Shown here piece by piece: positions 43,321-51,138 of a stretch of 64,000 bases of DNA. The stretch is from positions 1,550,001 through 1,614,000 of the forward strand of contig CAWGLW010000006.1 in assembly GCA_963823525.1 (NCBI GenBank), in the 5' to 3' direction. Made by a program: the position numbers and the translations under genes. The DNA comes from CAWGLW01 sp963823525 (lineage in GTDB: Bacteria > Pseudomonadota > Gammaproteobacteria > Steroidobacterales > Steroidobacteraceae). Position 1 is the first letter of the stretch; every line of letters begins with the position of its first letter. The notes beneath the pieces were generated by a model, which saw only the letters and a list, made by a program, of their open reading frames with translations, was not told where the DNA came from and searched no databases.

Positions 43321-45096
43321 TTATAGAACGGTGATTGCTTCGTCAAGCAGCAAGGCCCGCACGAATCGCACAGGCGGTGAGCCGTATGAAAGCACCTCAT
43401 CGTGGTACCTTTTGATGGAAAAACCGCCGGCCCAGCGCTTTTCGGTTTCGGCTCGCATGTCGGCGTGCTCCTGGTAACCGACGAAGTACGTTGATAGCTG
43501 AGCTGAGGTCAGCTGCGCGCGCACCCACTTGCCGGCGGCCTCGCTTTCTTCCTGGAATCCGGTTTGTGTCATCAGCGTCATTGCCTGCTCACGTGTCATA
43601 CCATCGACGTGGATGGCCGAGTCGATGATCGCATTGGTGACCGCTCTCAGGTACCACTTGAGCTGGACCAGTTTCATCAGCGGGTCGCCCGCGCGAAATC
43701 CCTGCTCCTGCATGACACGTTCGGTGTAGACGGCCCAACCCTCGATGAACGGTCCGGACCCGAGCATCGCGCGCAAAACCGATGGATACCTGTTGGAGTG
43801 GGCGAGCTGAAGGTAATGTCCGGGCATGGCCTCGTGAATGGTGAGATTGGCGATCGAGCGATTGTTGTACTCACGCAGGAAGGAGCCGACTTTTTCATCG
43901 CTCCAGTCTTCCGGGACGGGGGATACGGCGTAGAAGGTCCGTTGGCCCTTATCGAGCGGGCCCGGCGAATCGCAATAGGCAACGGCTACCCCGCGTTGGA
44001 ATTCCGGCATCAGTATGATTTCCAGCGGCTCGTCCGGGACCGTCACGAAGTCCCGGGCTCGGGTGAATGCCGTGGCTTCGGCCAGGGTTTCGCGGGCCAC
44101 TTTCACGACATCCTGACGCGAAGGTCGGTCAGCATACGCCAGTTCCAGCGCCGCCCCGATCACCGCCTGTTGCTCCGCACTCGTTGGCGAATCCGGCATC
44201 GGCGGCGCGTCTTCGCGCCCGGCCAGTGCGCTACTCGAAACGTCGTACATGCTCGAACGGACGCGCAGGACCTCGGCTTCGGCACGCCGGCGTATTTCCT
44301 GCCTCGATAACGGGGACATCAGCGCAAATGCCAGCTTCTGGTCGTACAGTTCAGCACCAATGCGGAACTCACCCTTCGCGTTAGGGACGAGTTCTTTTTC
44401 CAGCCATTGCTGGTGCCCGGCTACCGCCTTGCGTGCGGTCTCGATGGCACTGGTCAGTCGCGCCTGCTCCGCGGCCGGGAGCGCGGCCAAATTCGGAACG
44501 ACCAGCTCATCGATCAGACTCAGCACACCCGGGTTCTGTTTCACCGCAGTCTCGGCGTGAATCGCGGGCACTTTTGCCGCGACCAGGTTGCTTCGGGTCT
44601 GCTCCAGCAGGCGCGGCAATTGCTCAATCCGCCGGGTGGCGCTGCGCAGGCGTTCAGGCAGTGGTGCATAGTCCCGTGCCAGCAGACCGTACAGGGACTG
44701 GCCCGCCAGTTGCGTATAGAGGAGCGGATTCCACTGCCACTCGCGAAGTTTATCCTCTGCCCACAAGGTATGGCGCAGGGTGTTCTCGAGCATCGCCGCA
44801 TCGACCTGATTCGCGCGCGAGAGCCCGGTGCGCTCGATGCCCTGCAGTCCGGCGAGCAGTTCGCGAGAGAATGCCGCGCGCTGCGCTCGTCCCGCCGGAC
44901 TCATGTCATCGAGATCGGCATCAAACCGATGGTCGCCCAGCTGTGTTGCATCGACCGGTGAGTAGCGGCCGAAATTCTTGATGAACTGATTGCCAAGCGC
45001 CTCGAATCGCTCGTCGGCGGGTGATGCCACGGCGGCGGATCCGACCGCGAGCATCGAGGCGGCAAAAATGATTCCCATCTTTCTGGGTAAGCGCAT
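43321..45096 (-). CDS. DUF885 family protein, putative exported metallopeptidase
   Basis: A 591-aa protein with a signal peptide (1-25) and a long helical DUF885 domain. HEAMPGHYLQLAH (near 419-431) is the conserved HExxxH metal-binding motif, with FIEGWAVYTERVM and GYQEHADMR following. Members resemble thermolysin-like or carboxypeptidase-Taq-type gluzincins and have been linked to peptide cleavage, but the substrate is not known here. It starts at ATG 45096, divergent from the lipoprotein operon at 45391. Confidence 0.9.
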   Translation of the reverse strand: MRLPRKMGIIFAASMLAVGSAAVASPADERFEALGNQFIKNFGRYSPVDATQLGDHRFDADLDDMSPAGRAQRAAFSRELLAGLQGIERTGLSRANQVDAAMLENTLRHTLWAEDKLREWQWNPLLYTQLAGQSLYGLLARDYAPLPERLRSATRRIEQLPRLLEQTRSNLVAAKVPAIHAETAVKQNPGVLSLIDELVVPNLAALPAAEQARLTSAIETARKAVAGHQQWLEKELVPNAKGEFRIGAELYDQKLAFALMSPLSRQEIRRRAEAEVLRVRSSMYDVSSSALAGREDAPPMPDSPTSAEQQAVIGAALELAYADRPSRQDVVKVARETLAEATAFTRARDFVTVPDEPLEIILMPEFQRGVAVAYCDSPGPLDKGQRTFYAVSPVPEDWSDEKVGSFLREYNNRSIANLTIHEAMPGHYLQLAHSNRYPSVLRAMLGSGPFIEGWAVYTERVMQEQGFRAGDPLMKLVQLKWYLRAVTNAIIDSAIHVDGMTREQAMTLMTQTGFQEESEAAGKWVRAQLTSAQLSTYFVGYQEHADMRAETEKRWAGGFSIKRYHDEVLSYGSPPVRFVRALLLDEAITVL

Positions 45097-45390
45097 TTCT
45101 TTCTTCTCCGTCGAGGGGCTACCGATCGGGTCGTCGGTTGCGATGGCTGCACACCTGCCGCATTGTCGCCAAAAAGTCGGGCTGTGGGCCGGATTTTGTC
45201 AAACGCGTCTGTGCGGGTCGCGGCGAATAGGGCCGGGACGCGAGGCCAGGCGGCGGAGCCGGATAGCTCGCTGTATATTCATACAGTCAATGCGTCGTAT
45301 GGCCTTCAATGCTTGTCGTATACTGAAATCGCCGCAATACACGGGAGCATTGCCACCGCGATGCGGTGGTCAGGAAAGGTAAACAGCGAC
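45097..45390. other. Divergent region DUF885 / lipoprotein operon
   Basis: This 294-bp gap holds the LexA-like 16-mer (45271-45286), a possible -10 TATACT (45319-45324) and a hairpin CCACCGC-gat-GCGGTGG (45353-45369) directly ahead of the AGGAAAGG ribosome site (45372-45379). The frame of the downstream gene is open here, but the lipoprotein signal starts at 45391, so the gap is read as a leader. Confidence 0.55.
45271..45286. promoter_or_regulatory. LexA-like SOS box
   Basis: CTGTATATTCATACAG has the CTGT-N8-ACAG form of the gammaproteobacterial LexA box, with an AT-rich core (7 of 8 A/T) in GC-rich surroundings. It sits 105 bp upstream of the first gene of the kinase/vWA operon and 175 bp upstream of the divergent DUF885 gene. 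A TATACT hexamer follows at 45319-45324. No other SOS gene is near, so control by LexA is a prediction. Confidence 0.5.
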
Positions 45391-46191
45391 ATGAAATTCC
45401 AGCGCCGCGCCTCGGGTAAGGCAGCTTCTGCCGCGCCGCCAGTTCACCGAATAGCAGTCCTGGCAGCCGGTCTTGCGCTGACGGCGGGCTGCATGACGGC
45501 GAAAGTCGATGAGACCCGTCAGGTCGCGACTTCGATCCAGGCCGGTGAGTCGATCGTCGTGCTGAAGCGGCCGCAGCTGGACGGCGCAGGCACGGAGGAA
45601 GCGTTTCTGGATTGCGTGCAGGAGAATCTCGGCGGCCAGCTGCTGCATCCGGAAAAAGGCCAGTCCGAGAAGCACGGCTCCTCGAACGACACCGTTCAGT
45701 TCAACATATACGGCGAGCAGGAATTTACTGACGCGCTCTTTCCGTGGTTTGAGCCGAGCACGGCTCCGGCCAATGCGGGTGGGTTGAAGCTGCTGCTGGA
45801 GCGGCCCGGCGTGTCCGAGAGATTGCAGGCTATCGGCGTTCGGTACGTCGTCTGGGTGGACGGCAACACGCGAAAGACGGACGGTGGTGGCAGCGTTTCC
45901 TGTGTTGTCGGCCCCGGCGGTGGTGGCTGCATCGGCCTTGGCTGGTGGGAGAAGGAATCGGGCTATCTCGCAACCGTGTGGGACATGCAGACCGCCTCGG
46001 AGATCGGCACGGTCCGCACGGACGTCAACGGCACCTCGGTCCTGATCGGCGCTATTGCGCCAATTCCAATTATCACACCGGTTCGTTCGACCGCCTGTAA
46101 TCGTTTGTCAGATCAGCTTCGATCATTTTTAAATGGATCGGATCTGGCGGGTTCGGGCGGTACGGCAGCGGGCGCGGCAGGTTCGCGTTGA
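45391..46191 (+). CDS. Lipoprotein of unknown function, first gene of the kinase/vWA operon
   Basis: A 266-aa protein with a lipoprotein signal peptide (LALTAGC, Cys near 35). The N-terminal half (MTAKVDETRQVATSIQAGES, IVVLKRPQLDGAGTEEAFLD) looks like a compact alpha/beta domain. Then come a Gly-rich segment with two Cys (SCVVGPGGGGCIGLGWWEKE) and a C-terminal part with VWDMQTASEIGTVRTDVNGT. I do not recognise the family. The Gly-Cys segment resembles a membrane- or surface-exposed loop. It is followed after 89 bp by the collagen-like lipoprotein and then the kinase, so I take it as part of the same envelope system. Confidence 0.82.
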   Translation: MKFQRRASGKAASAAPPVHRIAVLAAGLALTAGCMTAKVDETRQVATSIQAGESIVVLKRPQLDGAGTEEAFLDCVQENLGGQLLHPEKGQSEKHGSSNDTVQFNIYGEQEFTDALFPWFEPSTAPANAGGLKLLLERPGVSERLQAIGVRYVVWVDGNTRKTDGGGSVSCVVGPGGGGCIGLGWWEKESGYLATVWDMQTASEIGTVRTDVNGTSVLIGAIAPIPIITPVRSTACNRLSDQLRSFLNGSDLAGSGGTAAGAAGSR

Positions 46192-46280
46192 ACCTGACGC
46201 GGCGGGCGCACTCCAAGTGAAGGACCCGGCGAGAACAATCGTCGCGGGCGTCCCTGGACAGCAATCGGTGGATTTCGAGA

Positions 46281-47555
46281 ATGCGTGAACTGTTTGAAAA
46301 ATGCTGCCTGCTGCCGGGCGCAGTTCTTCTGCTGTCATTGGCGGGATGCGCGTCTTCGTCGCAGTCGTCCTCGAGCTCGATGCCGACAATGCCCACGCCG
46401 CCGCCACCGCCGGGTTCGTCGATGCCCAGTTCATCGCCCCCGACACCCAGCGGGAGTCCGGGCGCGCCTTCGCAGTCCAGCCCCGGTGGCGGTTCGGAGT
46501 CACCGTTCCCAAAGGAGGAATCCAGCAGTAGCACCGGAGATTCCAGCGGTAACCCGACCTCACCATCGGAAGGCGAAAGCAGCCCGAATCAGCCCGGTTC
46601 ACCTCCACAGGCCAGCTGGCCCACCCCACAATCGTCGTCCGAAGGGCAGGCCGGCGAACAGGGCGCGGCCGGTCAGGCAGGCCAGACAGGCCAGGCCGGA
46701 CAGGCCGGACAGTCGGGTCAGCAGGGTGAGGCGGGTCAGCAGGGTGCGGCGGGTCAGGCGGGTCAGGCCGGACAGTCGGGTCAGCAGGGTGCGGCGGGTC
46801 AGCAGGGTGCGGCGGGTCAGGCGGGTCAGCCGGGTGCGGCGGGTCAGGCGGGACAGGCCGGACAGTCAGGTCAGCCGGGCGCGGCGGGTCAGGCCGGGCA
46901 GGCCGGACAGTCAGGTCAGAGAGGGTCCGCCGGCAACGCGGGCGCTTCAGGCGGCGGTCAGGGTGGAGCCGAGGGAAACACGGGCACATCGACGGGCTCC
47001 GCCGGCGGTTCGGCGGGCGGCCAGGGCGGACCGTCGGGTACGGGCGCCGGAGGGGGCGGGCCTGCGACATATGAAGATCGCCGCTCGCAGATCGATGCGC
47101 GATTCGACGAGACTTTCGCGGTATTTGACGAGCGCATGCGCCAGGAACAGCAGGCCGCCTCTCAGGAGCGGGCCGCACGAGGCGGGGCCGGAGGCGGTGC
47201 CGCGGGTGGATTTGAGGACGGTGGCGGTTTGCGCGGCGATGGATCACAGACAGGCGGAGATGAAGGCGCAGGTACCGGGGTCGAAGGTGCGATGGACGGC
47301 GCATCCGGTGGAGCCGGTAGTGAGCGCGGTGCGACATCGGAAGGTGAAGGTGACTCCAGTGGTGGTGGCGGCGTCGGCGGCGGAGGGCCCCGCGGGGGTT
47401 CCGGTGCGAGCGGCGTGCCATCTGATATCCCGGATGGTCGTGACGACGACATCGTCGCAAGGCAGTTGCGCGAAGCCGCCATGAAGGAGACCGACCCGGA
47501 ACTGCGTGAGCGGCTCTGGGACGAGTACCGCAAGTACAAGAAGGCAACTCAGTGA
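46281..47555 (+). CDS. Collagen-like Gly-X-Y repeat lipoprotein
   Basis: A 424-aa predicted lipoprotein (lipobox LSLAGC, Cys near 23). A Ser/Pro-rich linker (24-120) leads to 34 uninterrupted Gly-X-Y triplets (about 122-223; units such as GQA, GQS, GAA and GQQ), then Gly-rich stretches, a short helical piece (YEDRRSQIDARFDETFAVFD) and a charged C-terminus (DDIVARQLREAAMKETDPEL). Pro is rare in the Y position, so a triple helix would rely on Gln/Ala. A trimeric stalk or spacer on the cell surface or in the periplasm is plausible. It overlaps the next gene by 4 nt. The very low-complexity DNA leaves long empty frames on the other strand. Confidence 0.8.
   Translation: MRELFEKCCLLPGAVLLLSLAGCASSSQSSSSSMPTMPTPPPPPGSSMPSSSPPTPSGSPGAPSQSSPGGGSESPFPKEESSSSTGDSSGNPTSPSEGESSPNQPGSPPQASWPTPQSSSEGQAGEQGAAGQAGQTGQAGQAGQSGQQGEAGQQGAAGQAGQAGQSGQQGAAGQQGAAGQAGQPGAAGQAGQAGQSGQPGAAGQAGQAGQSGQRGSAGNAGASGGGQGGAEGNTGTSTGSAGGSAGGQGGPSGTGAGGGGPATYEDRRSQIDARFDETFAVFDERMRQEQQAASQERAARGGAGGGAAGGFEDGGGLRGDGSQTGGDEGAGTGVEGAMDGASGGAGSERGATSEGEGDSSGGGGVGGGGPRGGSGASGVPSDIPDGRDDDIVARQLREAAMKETDPELRERLWDEYRKYKKATQ
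46644..46949 (+). repeat. Tandem 9-bp coding repeats (Gly-X-Y)
   Basis: Thirty-four 9-bp units, mostly of the form GGTCAGGCG/GGACAGTCG, run without interruption inside the collagen-like gene. Longer near-identical blocks such as the one encoding GQAGQAGQSGQ recur at about 46720-46920, a sign of expansion by slippage or unequal exchange. Copy number is likely to vary between strains. Confidence 0.9.
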
Positions 47556-48769
47556 ACAGACGATTGAAACTCTGGCGCGCGCCGATTGCGCTCGTTGTCC
47601 TGGCCGGTGCGGGCCTGTCGGGCTGCGTCGTGCAGGATGAAAGGCCTGCCGTGCGCGTGTTCGTTGAAAAGGCCACCGCGGAGGTTCCGGCGGCCGAGTT
47701 GCTCGATGTTGGCATCACGCTGTTCGATCCTAACGTCCCGGATGATCCGGATGAACGCGAGCGCCAGCGGATTTTTCCGGAGGTGCGAGAGGCTGAAGCG
47801 CGTTACATGCCGGTTGTGCTGCGTGACACGCTTGAGAGTACCGGCTACTGGGGCCAGGTAAGGGTTCTTCCCCGCAACGAGACGGGCATGGATGTCTATG
47901 TGAAAGGAAAAATCGTCGAATCGACCGGGCAGGAACTGGAGTTCGACCTCGAGGTTACGGACGTCACAGGCCGGCACTGGTTCAGCAAGACCTACAAGGG
48001 TAAAGCCGACACCCGGGCCTACAAAGAGGTCCCTTCACGACCGGTCGACCCCTTCGAGGCGCTGTACCACACAGTAGCGAATGACCTTCTGGCCGCGCGC
48101 CGCAAGTTGTCCAGTGAAGAACTTGTCCAGATCCGGCGCGTTTCGGACATGCGGTTTGCCGCGAGCCTGGCGCCGTACGCTTTCGACGGCTACCTTCAGC
48201 AGGATCGCAATGGCAACTACTCGGTCATCCGGTTGCCTGCAGAGGGTGACCCGGTGGCCGAGAGCATGAAACGCGTGCGTGAGCGCGACTATTCGCTGAT
48301 CGATACGTTGAACGAGCATTACTCGAGTTTCAGCGACAACATGTCTGAGCCGTACACCAGCTGGCGCAAGTATTCGTACGAGGAGCTCGAGGCGGAGGAC
48401 GAGGCAAGAAGGCAGGCCCTGACCAAACAGATACTCGGCGCCGTGGCCGTGGTTGGCGGCATCGTCGCGGGCACTGGGTCGAACAGCAGCGCAGCCTCCG
48501 CCGCAGCGACGGCGGCCGTGATCGGCGGTATGTATGCGTTCAAGGGTGGTTTTGACCAGCGCGCCGAAGTCAAGATGCACGGCGAGAGCGTCCAGCAACT
48601 CGGTGAGTCGTTCGAGATGGAGATTCAGCCGATGGTCGTCGACGTCGAAGGGCGCACTCTGCAGCTAACAGGCTCCGCAGAAGAGCAGTACGCAGAATGG
48701 CGGCGCCTCCTCAAGGAACTCTATGAACACGAGACCGGGTTGCCCGTGACCACCGGCTCAGGCACCTGA
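47552..48769 (+). CDS. Lipoprotein with C-terminal hydrophobic segment, unknown
   Basis: A 405-aa protein starting at GTG 47552, which overlaps the previous stop (GTGA). It has a lipoprotein signal (GAGLSGC). A first domain (about 30-180) includes VRVFVEKATAEVPAAELLDV and a beta-rich part resembling LPS-assembly/CsgG-like secretory pieces only in general shape. A helical part follows (DTLNEHYSSFSDNMSEPYTS), then an Ala/Gly-rich hydrophobic stretch (about 289-330), possibly membrane-inserting, and a C-terminal tail. No family is recognised. Position ties it to the kinase encoded 23 bp later. Confidence 0.82.
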   Translation: MNRRLKLWRAPIALVVLAGAGLSGCVVQDERPAVRVFVEKATAEVPAAELLDVGITLFDPNVPDDPDERERQRIFPEVREAEARYMPVVLRDTLESTGYWGQVRVLPRNETGMDVYVKGKIVESTGQELEFDLEVTDVTGRHWFSKTYKGKADTRAYKEVPSRPVDPFEALYHTVANDLLAARRKLSSEELVQIRRVSDMRFAASLAPYAFDGYLQQDRNGNYSVIRLPAEGDPVAESMKRVRERDYSLIDTLNEHYSSFSDNMSEPYTSWRKYSYEELEAEDEARRQALTKQILGAVAVVGGIVAGTGSNSSAASAAATAAVIGGMYAFKGGFDQRAEVKMHGESVQQLGESFEMEIQPMVVDVEGRTLQLTGSAEEQYAEWRRLLKELYEHETGLPVTTGSGT

Positions 48770-48792
48770 TCTCTCTACCGAGAGACCCCGCA

Positions 48793-51138
48793 GTGTCTTC
48801 GACGCTTGAAAGCGGACAGGTTTTCGCTTCCCGGTATACGCTGCTGCGACGTCTGGCGGAAGGCCAAAGCGCAGAAACCTGGCTTGCACGTGATAACGCG
48901 CTCGCGCTGGAGCGCGTTATCAAGATACACACCTTCGCGGAGCGATCCCCTGAGGAGGCGCGGGCAAGATTTCTGGCGGCCGCCCACTCGCAGAAATCGC
49001 TGACCCATCCAAACCTGCTGCCCTGCATCGATGTCGGAGAACAGCCGCGGCCGTTTGCCGTGTTCGAATACATTCCGGCGGGAGACGCCACGCGCATGCG
49101 TGGCCGCCCCTGGCCGGACGTGATAAATATTCTGCGCGGTATCGCCGAAGGCACCGCGACCGTGCACGATGCTGGCCTCGTGCATCGGGATCTCAAGCTC
49201 AGCAACGTCCTGCTGAACGATGCCGGTCGGCCGATGCTGACCGACTTTGGTCTCGTCGCCTCAGAGGGTGATCTCGGCGAAACCGCAGCCGGTTCACCCT
49301 TCAGTGCAAGTCCGCAGCAGGCGGCCGGGGAGCCGCCGGCCCGCTCCGACGATATCTATTCCTTCGGGACGCTCGCTTACGAACTGCTGAGCGGCTATCC
49401 GCCGCACTACGCCGGGACGCTCGCCGGAGATGCCGGGGCAGATGCGCTGCCGCCGTTACGAACGCCACTGCCCGCCCGTCTCGAGCAGTTGCTGCTCCGC
49501 TGCCTTTCCCCGGACGTAAAAGACCGGCCACCGAATTTCCAGGCCATTGTGGACGAACTGGCGGCGGTCGAGAGTCAGCGCGAGGACCACACGCCAGCCC
49601 GCCCGGCCGGTCGGGTCGGCCAGCTTAGAATCCCACAGGCCGTCGCCGACCCGATCGAGGCCGGCTGGCAGCGAGCCACCGCCGCCGGGCCGAGTGAAGC
49701 GGAACTCAGGTCACAGGGATTCAAGCGCGGCCTGCTGGCTGGCACGCTGGCCCTGTTGATACTCCTCACCGTCCTGGTTTTCTTTGCGCTGCCACGCTGG
49801 GTAGCCCGGCAAGCGGAAGTGGCCGCGCCGGTGGCGCCGGTTCCGGCAGTGTCCGCCGTGCCAGAGGGGGCAGCGGCCCCGACGGGCGAAGCACCGGACT
49901 TTCAGGCGCTGGCCGAGCTGAAACGCCAGTTCGATGATTTGCAGCCGGACCTTGCCGCGGCCTATCGCCAGTTCGATGAGCGTGATGCCGCGCGCTGGGG
50001 CGGCGAGCCATTCACGCAAGCGGGCAAGCACCTCGAGCAGGCGGACATCGCCGCTGCGGAGCGTGATTTCGAGCCGGCGCTGCGAGCCCTGAAGCAGGCG
50101 CAGTCTGAGATCGAGGCACTCGCAGCGCTGGCCACGGAAAAGCTCGGTGAAGCGATCAAGGAGGGCGAGGCGGCGCTGGCGGCCGGTGATGCCGGGCGAG
50201 CCACCGCGCAGTTCGGGTTTGCACTAAAGATCGATCCGTCCAGTCGCCAGGCCCAGACAGGGCTTAAACGTGCGGCCTCGCTGGACGATGTCAGGGGCTT
50301 GCTGGCGGCGGCGGCGGCGCTGGAGCGAGACGGAAAAATCGCTGCCGCTGCAGAAAAGTACGGCGAGGCCCTCAGGCTGGATCCAGAGGCGAGCGCCGCG
50401 AGCGATGCGATCGCCCGGCTCAGGTCGAGGATGGCCGGTGATGCGTTTGCGTCGGCCGTGGCGAAGGGGATGGCGGCGCTGGCCCGTGAGGACTTTTCCG
50501 CGGCGCGCGATTCGTTCCAGAAAGCCGCCGCCATACGCCCGGGCAGCGCGGAAGCCAGTGACGGGCTCGCGCGAGTGGAAAGGGAACTGGCCAGCCGGCG
50601 GATTTCCGACCACCTTCAACAGGCGCAGGACGCGGAGCAGCAGGAACGATGGGCCGAAGCGCTGGGCGAGTATCGCGAGGCGCTGAAGCTGGATCGGAAC
50701 CTGATGAGTGCGCAGCAGGGCGTCGAGCGTACCGAGCCGCGCGCGATGATCGATGCCGAGATGTCAGCCTATATCGACCGGCCGGACCGCTTGTTCAGCC
50801 CAGAGGTCAGGGAAGCCGCCGGCAAGTCTCTGGATAAAGCGCGGACAATCACTGTGCCTGGGCCGAAGCTGGCGCGGCAGATGAAGACCCTGTCCGACCT
50901 GATTGACGCCGCGCAGCGACCGGTCCGGGTCGCGCTCGCGTCGGATAAGCTGACCGACGTGACGATCTATCGAATCGGCAAGCTCGGCGCGTTCGAGAGC
51001 AAAGAGATGGAACTGTTGCCGGGTCGATACACTGTCGTGGGCTCGCGGCAGGGGTATCGGGATGTGCGCCGGGAGTTGACGGTATTGCCTGGCAGCGCAC
51101 CGGCCGTTCTCGTGATTCGGTGCGAGGACAGGATTTGA
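48793..51138 (+). CDS. Transmembrane Ser/Thr protein kinase with TPR and PEGA sensor part
   Basis: A 781-aa Hanks-type kinase. The cytoplasmic domain (about 12-260) has the VIK Lys at 44, HRDLKLSN (HRD 131-133), DFG at 151-153 and DDIYSFG; the Gly-rich loop is weak (LAEGQSAETW). A membrane span lies at about 313-333. The outer part has helical TPR-like repeats (about 365-680) and a C-terminal PEGA-like unit (GRYTVVGSRQGYRDVRRELT). It starts at GTG 48793. The kinase core looks catalytically complete. Targets are likely the FHA-bearing proteins of the same operon. It overlaps the next gene by 4 nt. Confidence 0.88.
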   Translation: MSSTLESGQVFASRYTLLRRLAEGQSAETWLARDNALALERVIKIHTFAERSPEEARARFLAAAHSQKSLTHPNLLPCIDVGEQPRPFAVFEYIPAGDATRMRGRPWPDVINILRGIAEGTATVHDAGLVHRDLKLSNVLLNDAGRPMLTDFGLVASEGDLGETAAGSPFSASPQQAAGEPPARSDDIYSFGTLAYELLSGYPPHYAGTLAGDAGADALPPLRTPLPARLEQLLLRCLSPDVKDRPPNFQAIVDELAAVESQREDHTPARPAGRVGQLRIPQAVADPIEAGWQRATAAGPSEAELRSQGFKRGLLAGTLALLILLTVLVFFALPRWVARQAEVAAPVAPVPAVSAVPEGAAAPTGEAPDFQALAELKRQFDDLQPDLAAAYRQFDERDAARWGGEPFTQAGKHLEQADIAAAERDFEPALRALKQAQSEIEALAALATEKLGEAIKEGEAALAAGDAGRATAQFGFALKIDPSSRQAQTGLKRAASLDDVRGLLAAAAALERDGKIAAAAEKYGEALRLDPEASAASDAIARLRSRMAGDAFASAVAKGMAALAREDFSAARDSFQKAAAIRPGSAEASDGLARVERELASRRISDHLQQAQDAEQQERWAEALGEYREALKLDRNLMSAQQGVERTEPRAMIDAEMSAYIDRPDRLFSPEVREAAGKSLDKARTITVPGPKLARQMKTLSDLIDAAQRPVRVALASDKLTDVTIYRIGKLGAFESKEMELLPGRYTVVGSRQGYRDVRRELTVLPGSAPAVLVIRCEDRI

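Noticed and set aside
46644..46949. Short regular repeats as a CRISPR array
   Set aside because: The 9-bp units are contiguous, without spacers, and encode Gly-X-Y in frame inside a gene.
46129..47718. Long open frame on the minus strand across the collagen-like gene
   Set aside because: It is a by-product of GC-rich low-complexity DNA; the product is Arg/Pro-rich with no domain, and it runs through three real genes antisense.
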